This document shows positions 11,152-23,553 of a stretch of 64,000 nt of DNA, in pieces. The stretch is from Escallonia rubra (taxonomy: Eukaryota; Streptophyta; Magnoliopsida; Escalloniales; Escalloniaceae), in the NCBI GenBank assembly GCA_033065855.1, contig JAVXUO010003066.1, positions 1 through 64,000 of the forward strand, in the 5' to 3' direction. A model generated the notes under the pieces. It was not told the origin of the DNA. It saw nothing but the letters and a program-made list of their open reading frames with translations, and made no database searches. Positions within the stretch are counted from its first letter, which is position 1, and the number at the start of each line of letters is the position of its first letter. Position numbers and translations under genes: made by a program.

Positions 11152-12456
11152 TGTACACGCCCCATTTTTATAATCCTTTTTATTTATATATATTATTGGG
11201 CTTTTTGATAATTAAGATTTATGGTTGTAGGTCTAATAGTATGTTAAACTTAATATATTTAATTAAGTCCAGTAGTTAATCCATTCTAGTCTAATAATAC
11301 AGTCCAGTCCAATTGGTTGAATCCAGTCCAGTTAGAGTTCAGTCTAGTTGGTTGAACAAGTGTAATTACTTAGGTTTAACTCAGGTCCAGTTAAGAGATT
11401 GTGATTGGTTAATGATTTAGGATTATCTTGTGATTTATCCTTGATGCATATGATTAATTCTTGATCTATATGAAATCTGAAGATAATTTTGAAATTTGGT
11501 TCATCCCAAATATATTTTTAGAGATAATTATCGAATTAGGGGCATATATGTCATGAAGTTCAAGAATTTTTTTTTGGGTGAACAGGCTAGTTTGTTAAAA
11601 ATCGGGCGGTTCGTTGACCAACTGGCGGTTTGTTGACTTTATTTTTTTTTCCAAGTTTTGATTTTTCATCAAATATTTAGCTCTACCACCAAATCACAGA
11701 CTGGAATAGTCATCCTTATCATTTCTGACGTCCAGACCTCTATAAATAGGGTCTTTGGGCTACATTTTTATGAACACGTTTTTTCTCCTTAAAGCTTTCA
11801 TACCATTTCTCTCTAAGAAGTGGTAGATCATCTCTAAGAAGAATTTAAAACTTCATATTTCATTTCTTTATATATACAAGTCAGTTGCATCGTTGATTTA
11901 TCGCAAGGAGTTCTCGAGTCTTCTAAGCAAGTGCCTTCTCGATATAAATTTACTGTTTTCTAAACTAGTTTTTTCAGATTGTTTCCCTTCCCCGCAATCA
12001 CATTTCATTTCTAGCATAAAAATCACAAAAAGAGTCTTTCATTTGATTTCTTAGTTCGAATCGAAGACCGAAGCGTATGTCTCTTCCCTTAGGGTTTGAG
12101 TCGAACTACGATGATCTTGATTCCGGTTTATTAGACTAGATACGCAAGTCATTCTACCCCTTATGCCAACTTCAAACTAGTAATATTGAATTAAACTTAG
12201 GGTTTATTTTATGCATATGCATGTGTTGTGTGTTTAAAGGCCAAAAATCGATATTAATCAAGTAGAGACGGAAAGGGTATGGTAGGTGCCTACACCTTCC
12301 CGTCGTATAACTTAGTCCCCAAACTCATTTCTCCAGTTTTAATAGATTAGTAGTCTTTGGACATTTTTAAATTCATTTTCAGGTTTTCCTATTTTCCTTT
12401 GTTTAATTAAATAAGATGACGACTCCTAAAATCCTTTTAGGGGGTTTTTCGAGGCA
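11152..12456 (+). repeat. LTR of Gypsy element A
   Basis: Runs from TGTACACGCCCC to TTTTTCGAGGCA, about 1.3 kb. It is homologous to the minus-strand LTR at 48944-50180: both share ATTGGGCTT near the start, the GTCCAGTCCA runs and the GACTCCTAAAA..TTTTCGAG end. A primer-binding-type sequence follows directly, which marks it as a 5' LTR. Confidence 0.7.
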
Positions 12457-12990
12457 ATTTGATATAGTGGTGACACTCTGCTAAGGACTAAAAAACTTAG
12501 AAGACTAGACTTGAAAGTTTTTGTTGCTTTTTGGCATTTTTGTATTTTCTTTGTATTTTATAGCATGTACAATGTGTTATAACTATGGTACTTGTGCTTT
12601 TATTTATATGTCTCACACAGGTGCACGTTTATCCATATCCCAACAACTCGAGGGCAATGGTTGAAACTCTTGAACCTCCTGGTAACGAGGAGAAGCTTTG
12701 ACTGTACCCTCAGCTCCAGGGCCTTGTATTAAAGGGACATTCTGGTTTCTTTGTATATTAAATGGCTTCTACATGTACTGGTGATTACCATTATTAACTA
12801 CTTGAGTTACAGGCAGGAGGCATATGGTAGAAGTCGAGCCAAATGAGTGACCTTATACCGACATTGAGAGAAAAATTACACTTGCAGACCATTCAATGTT
12901 TTACCCTTTTTTCTAGGAGAATACATGTATAGGCCTATGACATATTGGGAGGGAAGCCGGCCAATACTCTATACTCTATAAGCTTATGGG
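12457..12990 (+). other. Leader of Gypsy A with primer-binding-like site
   Basis: ATAGTGGTGACACTCTGCTA just after the LTR resembles the GTGGCGACTCTGCTGG type of primer site seen in plant Athila/Tat Gypsy elements. The rest is untranslated leader. Confidence 0.5.
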
Positions 12991-13760
12991 TAATCTCGCA
13001 AAAGAGGGAAGACTCTATCTAACCGATTGGTTTTCTGCCATTTTGAACAGACAGTTAGTCAGTAAGTGTTATACTTGAAAATTCGAAATTGGCTAGCTTG
13101 TACCTCAAACCTTAGACCCACAAACCCTGACCTCTCCAAAAATTTTCAAATACAAAACTTCCAACCAACTGACCAACTGACTGGTTCAGCCTCCGGGTTA
13201 CCAAACTGTTAGTCAGAACCCTGACATTTTAAAAAAAATTTAACCCTAAAACTTCCAACCCACTAACCTATCTGCCAGTTCAGTTCACCTCCAGATAACT
13301 CAATGGTTAGTCTGAACCCTGACCTTTACAAAAAAAATTCAAATCCAAAACTTTCAAACCACTGACCAACCGACCGGATAACTGGACAGTTAGTCAGAAC
13401 CATGACTTTCTCAAAAAATTTCAAATCCATAACTTCCAACCAACTGCCCCGTAAATCCACCAGGTTATCATAGGGTTAGTCAGAACCTAACCTTCCCAGA
13501 GTTTTTCAAACTTCCAGAATTACCTGATTGATCAACTGGCCGAATAAGCCCACCGTGTTACTGGACGGTTAGTCGGCACCCTTATTCTCTTACAATTTGT
13601 TGACGTATCACACTGACCAACCAGCCGGTTGAACCACTGAGTTACCAGATGGTTAGTCAGTACCTCACATTTCCAAACATTCTCACAAAATCCAATAATT
13701 ATTCTCTAAATAATCGAATAGTCAACTCACAAGGTTAACCTCCCTGTTAATCAGTGTCCA
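12990..13760 (+). repeat. Minisatellite in the Gypsy A leader (about 120-bp units)
   Basis: About six diverged units, each with CAACTGACCAAC.. then GGTTA/GATAACT..GGTTAGTCAGAACC and ending in a CTTCCAA-type block, are visible near 13030, 13150, 13270, 13360, 13450 and 13560-13660. The same unit type on the opposite strand lies in Gypsy B (57240-57480, 61396-61535), so the array belongs to the family. Confidence 0.65.
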
Positions 13761-14079
13761 ATTTCTGTACGGATATAAATCAGCCGATTTAATGTTTTAT
13801 AATGTAGTGTGCTATGATTGTGTGGTCCTATCTAAACTATAGTTTCATAGCTTGAATCATTTTTTTTTTCAGTTTCCTTAAGGCAAAAAAAAAAATTTTT
13901 TTGGGGGAACAAAACATTTTTTAACCCAAAAAATATTTTAATTTTTTACCCAAAAATATTTTTCTCTCTTAGAGTATTCCAAAATATTTTTATTTTCTCT
14001 GTTAGGAGGTAAGAAGTTCTATGACCAATCCTTAGGGTAACAAAATAATAATAATAATAATATTAATAAAATATATGTT

Positions 14080-14880
14080 AGTAATAATAACAAGTATAAA
14101 AAATTGAAAAAGTTCAAAATATTTTCCTTTTCTCTTTTAGAAGGTCACGAGCTCTGGCATCGGGTCCACACTCTGGTATAGGGACCAATCTGGAGAATTC
14201 TCTAATATTCCAAAGGCTGAAGATTACCCTCAGATCCATTACATGGTCTAAATCCTCGGAAATATACAGAAAGGTATCTAGGAAGGTCTCACTTCGTTGG
14301 TCGCTTAACAGGCAAATACAGCTATGGAATTAAAATTGCTCAAAGTGGACCTCACCAAGTAGAGAAGTTACATCCATACCATATTCACGGCATTGACATA
14401 TTCTCATACTCAAGTGAAAAACGCCATCAACAAAGGAACTATAATCAAGGATGATAAGCCAATACGCAATACTGATCGAAAGAATCCTAACACCCAACCG
14501 TGGATGTTTGCATACAATGATATGGTTAGATCTCGAAAGGTGATTTCGTGGGACCCGACAGTCACTAGGAGAAAGTTCTCAAATCTGCATGCCATGTAGG
14601 TATAATTGCCAAGTTACCCCCTACTCCTACACCGAAAGGGTTTGACATGCAGGCTCGATGCGAATATTACCAAGCATTTGGATACCATACGGGGAAATGT
14701 ATCACCTTGAGGCACACTATTCAAGATCTCATCGATAATGATTTGATAATCCCTCATGTCGAGTCCAATGTGAAAGAAGAATTTCTACCATTATACTAAG
14801 CAAGTAGGGGTGAGACATCTCTTCAGGCGCTAGATCTTTCTACGTCTGACCAGGGAGAGGATGCCGTATTTTCAGCTTGA
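14080..14880 (+). pseudogene. gag remnant of Gypsy A
   Basis: Near 14650-14770 the frame reads a gag C-terminal signature: C-E-Y-Y-Q..H-T-G-K-C..H-T-I-Q-D-L-I-D. This matches the CxYH..H..C knuckle plus IQDLID motif of Athila/Tat Gag. The piece at 14393-14599 is a nearby gag frame. No protease or polymerase follows, so the element is truncated at about 14900-15090 with no 3' LTR seen. Confidence 0.6.
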
Positions 14881-15089
14881 GACAAGACCTATGGACAAAG
14901 ATTGTCCTATACCGAGCTGAACACGATGCCAAGCCGGGACCTTACTCTTAGTTTTATCTCAACTGGTTTTCCTAGCATTTTTGAGATTATCTTTTCTGAA
15001 TTTGTTTTGATTGGTCAATGTTTTTGCTCAGCCTGATTTATAAATAAAATAAAAAATAAATAAAATCAGAAAAGAAAAGAAGTGGAATA

Positions 15090-15700
15090 CTCAAAAAAGG
15101 TGTGATGTTCAGCAACACGAGGAAGAAAGTCGAGGGATGAAGTTCAGAGACATGAGTACTGAGTCCAAAAGATGTGTTGTGACCTACAGAACGGCGTTAC
15201 TGGAAGGCAGAAGATGTCCACCGACCTAAGAAATAGAAATCCAAAAATGAGAGCAAATGTACGGTGACCTAAGTAAAGGAAGTCCTAGAATGGAGGAGAT
15301 ATCCGCCCACATATGAAACGAGATAATATAGTTTTCCTTTTCTTTTAGTGAACATTGTTGCAAGGTTGACGGGGACATAATAGGGCTATAAACTAAACAA
15401 GCAAGCTGTCCGAAATTAAAGGAGTGAGTTAGAGGTGAACTAAAGGAATAAAAAGCGGCTACGAGATTGGATATATCACCGAAATCTGAGAAAGGAAGAA
15501 AAAATAGAAAAGAAAATGTTTGGTGTGGTTGGGAACAACAGGAACAAAAGAAGAAAATGTCCGGTTAACTTAAAAAAAAAAGATGAGGAAAGGTGTGAGG
15601 TGGTTAGGAACATCAGTAACAAAGAAGAAGTTTTGGCCGGTAAACGACATAAGTCATCCACCAGATATGCGGAAGCGATTAAATAACTTTCGACACGGTG
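15090..15700. repeat. Degenerate tandem repeats right of Gypsy A
   Basis: Recurring blocks of the type GTGTGAGGTGGTTAGGAACA and GAAGAAAGTCGAGGGATGAAG continue the repeat class of 10850-11151. They are not coding. Confidence 0.4.
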
Positions 15701-16900
15701 GATCGTCTTACTCTGGTACTATGATTGAAAAGGCAAAGGGAAAGAAGATAATTGTTTTACTTAGTATAAAAAAACTGAGTATTGTGGAGCCTTTATATAT
15801 GCATTGTGGAAAAATTGTCCTACAACAACCTGGAAATAGAGCCCTACCAAGATTTGGATAAATACCAGAAGTAAAACTAACATCGGCAGGATTTGCACTG
15901 CCACTACTAAGGTTGAGTGTGATTCTCCCCTACTAAATATAGATACTTGAATCTTTAACGTCACATCTCTTAATTTTTTTTCTATTATGTTCCACCCCGA
16001 TACACAATAGAACAAATAATAGAAACTTAACACGACAGGGTCAAGATGAAACTCATTGATCAGATCTGAATCCAACTGAAAGAGGCGAACCCAAATTAGG
16101 ATCAAAAATCAAAAGAGGCAACCTAAGACACACATATATGTTAAGAGTAAGATTGGAACAAAAAAAAAAGGTGAGGATTCTGAACATGAGACCAACAGGA
16201 TAGCAGAACATAATGGGATAACAAACCATAGAACATGAACAAATGGGAACATGTACAAGAAATGAGGGAGATCGAGAGTAGAACTTCTCTCCAATGAGTG
16301 ATGTTTTGAAAATTGTGAAATAGGTTGCAAAAGGCTTCTCTAGAGAGAACCAGGGTGTTCGGCTTTGGTCACTACTAAATGGTTCAAAACTGCTCATTGC
16401 TCTAGTTAGGCATCCACTAAATAATTCGTAAGTTATAGCTTTACCTTCATCTTTTAGGCCTGACATTACCATAAATATTTCTTTCCTTCCGGTGATGCCT
16501 CCTGATAGAAAAACTTAGTCTTTTTTTAATGACGCTAAAAAGAAACTATTAAGAATTTTCGTTGAAACTGTTAAAAGAAAAATCACTAAAAATATTTAAC
16601 GACTATTAATTGTCACTATATACGGGATTGTAAAAAGATTCCTACGACTCCCGTAGCAGCCAAAGCTTGTTCGTTCTGACAGGAGGTGCGTGGCGCAAAT
16701 ATGAGTATAAAGTGTCATGTTTCATCACGAGTCGTTTCTTCTGCCTTCCCCCTCTCTATTTACAATTAGTTTCTCCAAATTACGTGTTGTTGTTGGTGAT
16801 ACATAGATTTGATCATGGTCATCTACGGTTGTGAGTCGATCATGAGTTGTATAGCATATTCAGGATCATGGGCTTAAACAGATAAAAAAAAAAGGCTTAT
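15700..16900. other. Unassigned AT-rich region
   Basis: Overlapping short frames at 15761-16472 (minus) show no domain. The text near 15900 (GAGTGTGATTCTCCCCTACTAA) again resembles LTR-retrotransposon leader. No gene is supported. Confidence 0.3.
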
Positions 16901-16904
16901 CATG

Positions 16905-16991
16905 AACTGAGCTCAAAGTGACCAAGAATTGAAGTGAGCCAAGCCCAACAAGAGCCAAACGAGCCGAGTGCTTGGCTCTATTACATCCCTA
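16905..16991 (-). mobile_element. hAT-like terminus
   Basis: Read on the minus strand it starts TAGGGATGTAATAGAGCC and continues with GCTCGGCTCG-type text, the pattern of one end of a plant hAT or MITE. No partner end was found. Confidence 0.35.
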
Positions 16992-17429
16992 ACAATAGGC
17001 TTAAGGTCTAACTCGGGACAAAGCCTTATCTTGGCAATAAAAATAACCAATTTGTGCTCAAATTTCCTTACAGCTAATTTTGCATGCCATCCTCGAAATA
17101 AAGACTTGATCACCCTTTTTCAGAAGATCGCCTTTAGAAGAGCTTTGTCCAATTGTTTACCTAAGCAACATGTATGCAGTTGTTTGACTTAAGATCATTT
17201 GGAGAAGTTCATAATCCCTATAAAACTAAGTTCATCGTAGCATCTCTAAGAAAAAAGGAAAACTTTCACGTGTGACTTGAAGAGTATCCAAACTGCTCTT
17301 TGCCTAATCACACACAATGACGAGGGGAAATAACGTTTTGCAAACTAACAATAGTTTGAAACTGAATATCTCAAGCAAACAAGTCCATGTATCAATTGCA
17401 TATGTTATAAGCAAATATTTAGCAATAAA

Positions 17430-18020
17430 AAAAAGACATAAGGTTAGAAATACTTAACAAACATATTTAGATGAGTCAGACTCGAATTACCATCAAGCCT
17501 ACATCTATCCCGTCAAGGAAGTTCTCCGTAATGCCTTAGAATACATTAGTGTGATCTTCTTATGCTTCAAGACCAAAATCGCTTACAACCCTTGGTAATA
17601 TCTCCAGGGTAAGAACAAGCTTTAAATCCACAAAGCTCCCAAAGCTTAACGACACAAGCTTTCCTACAATTCACTTTCGGAATGATAAGTTTTATTCAAT
17701 TAAAGATCTCTATAAATAAGACAAGTACATTAAACTCTAATGGAAAAGAAAAGAACATGTATTGATGTAACAATTAAATACTCTCTCTAATTTGAAAGCT
17801 CACAAAAAATCTTATATGAATGAGGTCTATGTCATGTGTTTAAGTGAGATCGAGTGCTTGAACTTTGATGTATTAGAATGAATAAGGGGTTCAGAGAACT
17901 GTCACAAGTTTTTCTTGAAAGCTCGAACTTCCGTATAGTTATTCGCTTTGAAAAGTGAACCAAAACATTTATCAAATATAAAAAGGGTTAACCCCAAAAA
18001 TATCTTTTAGTATTAGCTTC
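17430..18020 (-). repeat. LTR fragment (family copy C)
   Basis: Diverged relative of 57600-58400. Shared order: ATACTTAACAA, a GAATTACC..CAAGCCTACATC block, AAGTTCTCCGTAA, ATCTTCTTATG, GACCAAAATCG, GGTAATATCTCC and AAGCTTTAAATCCACAAAGCTC. Confidence 0.5.
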
Positions 18021-18221
18021 AAAATCGACACACTAGCTAACAACAACTTTGTTGAAAGATTTTGATCTTACGTGCAAGACGCATAGTTGTCTGAAGGTTA
18101 TTACAGACAAGTCATTAATCCGCCCTTCGAACCACAACTAGTTACAAAGGATAAAGATATTATAATTTCAAATTCTTAATCTTTTTAACTTTCTCTTGAT
18201 TCGGTCTATTATATTATATTA

Positions 18222-18608
18222 CATCTGTCCCACATAATTTGATCATTTTCTTTTTTAGCCGTCCCACGAAACTCTCATTTCCAAATCAAAAAAGATTTTG
18301 TAGGTACTTTTATATATTTATCATTTTACACTTTTTTTATTCTATTTCTCTCTCTACATATATTTTTTTTGAAATGATTTCTCTCTGTATATTTAAATCT
18401 CCATTAACTCATTTTCTCTCTCCTGACACATTTTCTTATTCATTTTTCTCTCAATATTTAACACTTTACTAACTTATTTTTTCTCTCTTGACCCACTTTC
18501 TTTCTCTTCTCCCTTTAAAATGTAAAATGAGAAACACAATATATCACTTAAATCCTTAATTGACGTGCAAAAAAAAAAAGTTGATCAAATTATGTGGGAC
18601 GGAAGAAG
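18222..18608. mobile_element. Stowaway-type MITE
   Basis: Terminal inverted repeats CATCTGTCCCACATAATTTG and CTTCTTCCGTCCCACATAAT (right end, reverse-complemented) enclose a 387-bp AT-rich body. TA dinucleotides flank both sides (18220-18221, 18609-18610). The CCGTCCC end motif and TA target are characteristic of Stowaway/Tc1-Mariner MITEs. Confidence 0.7.
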
Positions 18609-18610
18609 TA

Positions 18611-19890
18611 TCTTTAAGTATGAATGCTAGTATAGATAATCTCTATAAGCGTCAACTTTCATACAAATAAACACACAGAATAAATATACTGGTCATCAAT
18701 GAACATGTGTTAGAAGCCATCTAGCTAATAGTTGGACAGATGATGTTCCAATTAAATATAATGCAAAAGTTGCATTACCTCCGCATTGGTTTGCTCTTCT
18801 TTTGTGCCTTTGAACCCAATGCTGCTAATTTCTTAACCCTCGCCAATCAGTTACTTGAGGTTCCTAAGGCTGAAGATAGACTTGCTTGGACTTGTTCCCC
18901 GAGGAAATTTGACCATAACTAACGCATGATTGACACACTGCAACTGAAGTTGAGCATTAATGGCCTAAGTACCACTTCCAGCTTGTTCATTCATTAGTTG
19001 GTTGGCTAGCAAGAACATGTTGAGTACGATTATGAAGGACATGTTGATTAGAATTGGGATGCCCATAATGATTCATCTTTGTGGGTTACCGGGTAAAAAG
19101 AGAGAGCATAACTCTTCTTAGTGGTATACTTCACAAAGTAGATTTGATTTGAGACATTGTTCTCGAGGAACTTGGAAAGTATTCATACTACCAATTTAGA
19201 GCTCTGAATATGTGCACGTTAAACATTTTAACGGCAGAACCCTAGGCCCATTCGAAGAAATTGGTCGTCTCTGTCATTGTGTACTCTATGGCTTCGAAAG
19301 CAATTAGACACAACAAAAGAACTTTTGAAGTGGCCCTTGGAGAGATTGTAGACATAAGGCCTGAGCATAGGGCTGTTATAGTTTTGAACTGTTTTGTTTT
19401 AGAACATTACCCAAATACGAATTTACTTAATAGTAACACGAAAAAAGAAGCAAGATGTGTGTGACATGAAAGCAATAGAGAAATTGAAAGCTATAGCATG
19501 AATAAGAACATAACAATTTTATTATTTCTAGTCGGGCTCTTATGGTGACGTTGCAAATGATATACAACTCAAAATGGAGAAGCGCAAAGCAATATGTAGA
19601 TCACCATCTTATACTAAGAATAATGAAGTACAAGTATCTTTTTACCCGGTTTGACTTGCGAGTCAATGATACGTAGTACTTGACTTGAAACTGTATGTTG
19701 CAGATGCATTAGAAACAGACATTGCACTCATATGTAGTTTGTTGAAGTTTGGAAGCCACAAAAATGGAACTTTTTGTTGGAGCTTGGGGAAGTTTGTTTG
19801 AAAACAAACAAAACTCCTTAGTCACTCATGGCTTAGAAATGTCTTATTAAATGTTTTTAAGTCGGAAGTTGATTGTAACACCTTATAGTT
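18611..19890. other. Intergenic, no supported gene
   Basis: Short frames at 18740-18922 and 19261-19464 are isolated and match nothing I recognise. They could be eroded gene or retroelement pieces. Confidence 0.3.
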
Positions 19891-20039
19891 GAGAAAAATA
19901 TTCAGTGGTTATCTAACATCACGTCATCAGCTTAGGTGGTGCAAGACTATCACTAATAATTTACCAACTAATCAGTACGTATTGGGACAACTAATCAGAT
20001 GGATAATAAACTCTAATCAAAGTTTACCATGGTCAAAGA

Positions 20040-20155
20040 AACTTGACATTTTAAATTTTCACAAAAAATTGAACAGCCCGCCAAAAAAAATTACCATGGT
20101 TAGATAAAGTTGACATTTAAATTTTCACAAAAAATTTGAACAGCTTGCAAACAAA
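20040..20155 (+). repeat. Two-copy tandem repeat of about 65 bp
   Basis: Blocks beginning ACCATGGT and containing TTGACATTT..AATTTTCACAAAAAAT..GAACAGC occur twice in a row. Confidence 0.55.
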
Positions 20156-20477
20156 TTCTTAACCACGTTTTACCACTTTAGTTACATAGTATAGATACGC
20201 TTTAATTTCTTTTTTATTCATCTCTTTCTTTCTTTCCTCTGCTTCATCCTCTCCTTCATCGATGCTTAGTCCCGCATCTCTCCTCTCCTTCATCTATATG
20301 AGAAACCCACAATAGTTACAACATGTTTCGTAATTTCCACGAGTATAACAAACTTTAACACCTAAAAATGATTTCATATTTTCTACTTCGGAGTTACAAC
20401 CAACTAATGTAACCCACGAATCAAGAAGGAGCAAATCATTAACGTACTGTACGAAAAAATTTCATTAACTTAGATTA

Positions 20478-20601
20478 ATTTTTTTATATATATAATCAGA
20501 ACTGCAAGTTATATGGCCCTATCTGTTGATATGGGAATTCGAACTCGGGAACTAGAGGTCACACCTCGAGACCCTTTGCCATCTCCACCACCCCTTGGGG
20601 T
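20478..20601 (-). mobile_element. tRNA-derived SINE, copy 2
   Basis: Same family as 9806-9930 in reverse orientation. On the minus strand: CCCCAAGGGGTGGTGGAG, box A TGGCAAAGGG, box B GAGTTCGAATTCC, GGGCCATATAACTTGCAGTT, then an AT-rich tail. The flanks TTAACTTAGATTA at 20465-20477 and 20602-20614 are an exact 13-bp target duplication. Box B is closer to the tRNA consensus here than in copy 1. Confidence 0.85.
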
Positions 20602-20841
20602 TTAACTTAGATTACTTTTGAAATAGAACACAAATCATGAAGGATAAAAACTTAGCTGTTTGAAAATTTTCACTTTATATTACTTATCAAAGAGAACCAG
20701 TGATAATACATAGAATTTAAGAGATACAACCAATCAAGTGGATTATTTAATCCACATGGGGATTCCTCAAAATTAGATTACAGTCATAAGTCACAAAACA
20801 TCTTAAACTAAATAATATTCATGATTCAAAAGCATCTTTAG

Positions 20842-21065
20842 TCCGTGGAAGGTCTTCCCTCCTGTTGATGAATCAGTGGAAAGCCATAGCTTTCTTGAAT
20901 CAACAAGTCTTCACTCATGTGTGATGAATAAGTGGAAATTCATTGCTTTGTTTAATTAGAAAGTCTTCACTCGTGTGTGATGAATCATGGAAAGCTATAG
21001 CTTTCTTGAATAAGTGGAACAATCAGGTCTTCACTCATGTGTCTTGAACAAACGGAAAGCCGGGT
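20842..21065 (+). repeat. Minisatellite, about 65-bp units
   Basis: GTCTTCACTCATGTGTGATG-type blocks recur near 20907, 20970 and 21028, with a related one at 20850, each followed by GTGGAAAG..CTATAGCTTTCTTGAA. Confidence 0.55.
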
Positions 21066-22014
21066 TTAGGTATGTTTCGAACAATTGTTGTTGATGAAAC
21101 CGCGTGTGAAGGTGGTAACCGAGATCCGACAAGAAAATTGGGACATATTTAGGCATATGGAGAATTTTGTGTTTGTGTGTGTGAGAGAGATGAGCGGCGG
21201 CTAAGAAAATTGATAGGCTTCATCTCAGAAATTATGGTTTTAATTATATGTTGATCTTGTGTTTAAAATTTTGTTATTTAATGTAAACTATGGTTAAGCT
21301 TCATTATCCATTAGTTTTGATACCGTGCGTTGCACACAGAAATAACAACTATCAAAGTACTTATTAAGAAATCTCGTGTTTGTATGCCTAATAATAATAA
21401 TAAAATTAATAATGACAATAAAATAATCAAAAAAATTATTTTTACCTTTTTATATAAGGTCTCTATTAACGAATAGCAATTATAGTGATAATATTAATAA
21501 TAATAACTCGTGTGTTGAGATTTGTATTATTCAAGGTCACAAAAAAGTGTAAAGATATATAATAAATGATTACAAATAAAACGAAAAACTTGTAATGACA
21601 TAAAAGGAAAGAGATTGTGGTAGTTAAAGAGAAAAATATGGAGAATATTGGGCTTCTCTAAACAATAAAAAAGATTTAAGATTAAAAGGAATATATAGAG
21701 AATTTCTTTTGGCAAATTTTAGGAATTAATGGAATTACAAATATATAAATAAAATTTTCGAGTACGACATATTGACAAAGAAGAGAAAGAAGTGTAAAAT
21801 CTGTATAATTGATTGAATTCCAAAAGGCAAGAAGGAATTTAAATCAAATTGAATAGGTTAGAGGGAGAGAGAAAAAATGAATTCAAATCGTTATTACAAA
21901 ATGTAAGTAAATTCAAAATATTTCACAAAAGTCAAAATAGGATAGTCCACATGGCGAGTTAAGAGAGTATCCAAGTAAGCGACGACTGGACAACATTCTC
22001 TCAGCTCCAGCTTT

Positions 22015-22042
22015 CATATATATATATATATATATATATAAT
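22015..22042. repeat. (TA)n microsatellite
   Basis: Uninterrupted TA dinucleotides just inside the right inverted repeat of the 19891-22156 element. Confidence 0.8.
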
Positions 22043-22442
22043 TAGATTTGAATAGTTGTCGAACTACGCACTATGGCTAGTTGGTAAATTATTAGTGGTA
22101 GTCTTACACCACCTAAGCTGATGACATGGTATTAAACAACTACCGAATATTTTCTCGTATTTTAATGGTAATAAGGCTAGGTGTGTTAATCAAGCTTTGC
22201 CACCTTGGCAAATAGCGTTAGTATTTTTGAAAAATACTTTTATTTTGGAAAATATGTTTTACCGAAAAGTTGGGTCCATTACATTTTTAATTTGTTTTTC
22301 ATTTTTAAATAAAATCTAGTTGTTCCGTATTCGAATATTTAACTGTTGTAACTATTTTTGTTTTCAGTAGTTATGTTTATTCAAAAGACAGCTTTTGTTA
22401 ATAAATTCAAGATAGTTATCTCTTGCCAATATACCATTTTTT

Positions 22443-22468
22443 ACTCTCTCTCTCTCTCTCTCTCTCTA
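22443..22468. repeat. (CT)n microsatellite in the Copia 5' LTR
   Basis: Pure CT dinucleotides, absent from the 3' LTR copy, so it expanded after insertion or was lost there. Confidence 0.75.
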
Positions 22469-22565
22469 GCCAAGAGTACACTGCTTCAAGAGAATTTCAA
22501 GAAAAAAAAATTATTTGCAATTTGCCAACTATCACAAAGACTTTGTTGTATCTTAAAAGATTATT

Positions 22566-23553
22566 GGGCTAATTACACCTATGTCCCTGAGGTTTGGGGG
22601 TAATTACACGCGATGACACAAAGTTTCAAAATGTAACACTTGTGTCCATTGACAAACGGAATACAAAAATACTTAACGGTTCTGACAAAAAGACAAAGTT
22701 GCCCCTAAATAAAAGTTGAAACCCTGATTTGCCCCTAGGACCACATGAAACCCTAATTTTCATTGTCTTCCCCCCACCCCTCCCCACCCCATCGCCCTTC
22801 CCCGTCACCCACCCACCCCGCCTGCTTCCCTTCCCCGGCGCTGCACCCCGCATGCCTGTCACCGCCCACCTCGTCTACCTCCCCTTCCTCGTCACCGCCC
22901 ACCCCAAGCCACCACGTGTAATCTTCTGCCGGCGTCGAAACCTATCGCCGACGACGTCACTCTTTCCCTTCATCTCTTCTCTCCTCCCCCACAGCAACCC
23001 ACTCCCTCATTCCATGCCAGCAGCTCCATCGCCCCACGCCGCCGGTAGCTCCATTGCACCACACCACCGATTTTGAAGCCCTAATTTGCAAATTAGGGTT
23101 TTGAAGCCCTAATTTGCAAATTAAGGGTTTGAAACCTTAATTGGCAGATTGAAACCTTTGAGAAATGGCAGATTGAAACCCTAATTTGCAAATTAGGTTT
23201 TTAAAGCCTAATTTGTAAATTAGGATTTTGAAACCCTAATTAGCAGATTGGGAAATTAAAGATTGAAACCCTAATTTGTAAATTAGGGTTTTGAAACCCT
23301 AATGTTTAAATTAAGGCTTAAAATCTTAATTTAAAATATTTAAAATATTCTGTATATAAAGAGGTAGTATCGCCATTTTCAAAATACGTATTGCTGACAT
23401 CATTAAAAAAGTATAATTTTTGGACGGAACCCTGACGGATGGACACGGGTGATACATTTGAAACACTTTTGGTCACGGAATGTTACATTTTGAAACTTTG
23501 TGTCCTTGACTGTAATTACCCCTAAACCTCAGGGACATAGGTGTAATTAGCTC
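22566..23553. mobile_element. Non-autonomous Mutator-like element (MULE-1)
   Basis: Ends GGGCTAATTACACC and GAGCTAATTACACC (right, reverse-complemented), with inverted-repeat similarity for about 75-85 bp. Exact 9-bp target duplication AAGATTATT lies at 22557-22565 and 23554-23562, the Mutator signature. The 988-bp body has a C-rich stretch (22690-23060) and a palindromic minisatellite, but no transposase. Confidence 0.85.
23070..23312. repeat. Palindromic minisatellite inside MULE-1
   Basis: About six units built on GAAACCCTAATTTGCAAATT followed by AGGGTTTT. The core CCCTAATTTGCAAATTAGGG is a perfect 20-bp palindrome. It resembles telomere repeats only by CCCTAA. Confidence 0.75.

Larger units (their letters stand above)
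19891..22156. mobile_element. Element bounded by ~100-bp inverted repeats
   Basis: 19891-20000 (GAGAAAAATATTCAGTGGTT..CATCAGCTTAGGTGGTGCAA) is an imperfect inverted repeat of 22047-22156. The 2.0 kb between them is non-coding and contains a 13-bp-flanked SINE and a short minisatellite. Long TIRs suggest a Mutator-like element, but the flanking 9-mers do not match, so the superfamily is open. Confidence 0.5.

Noticed and set aside
22626..23076. Pro-rich 115-codon protein in MULE-1
   Set aside because: Low-complexity C-rich DNA; no homology recognised. Mentioned only as possible captured DNA.
23070..23312. Interstitial telomere repeat
   Set aside because: Contains CCCTAA, but the unit is a 28-44-bp palindromic block, not TTTAGGG arrays.
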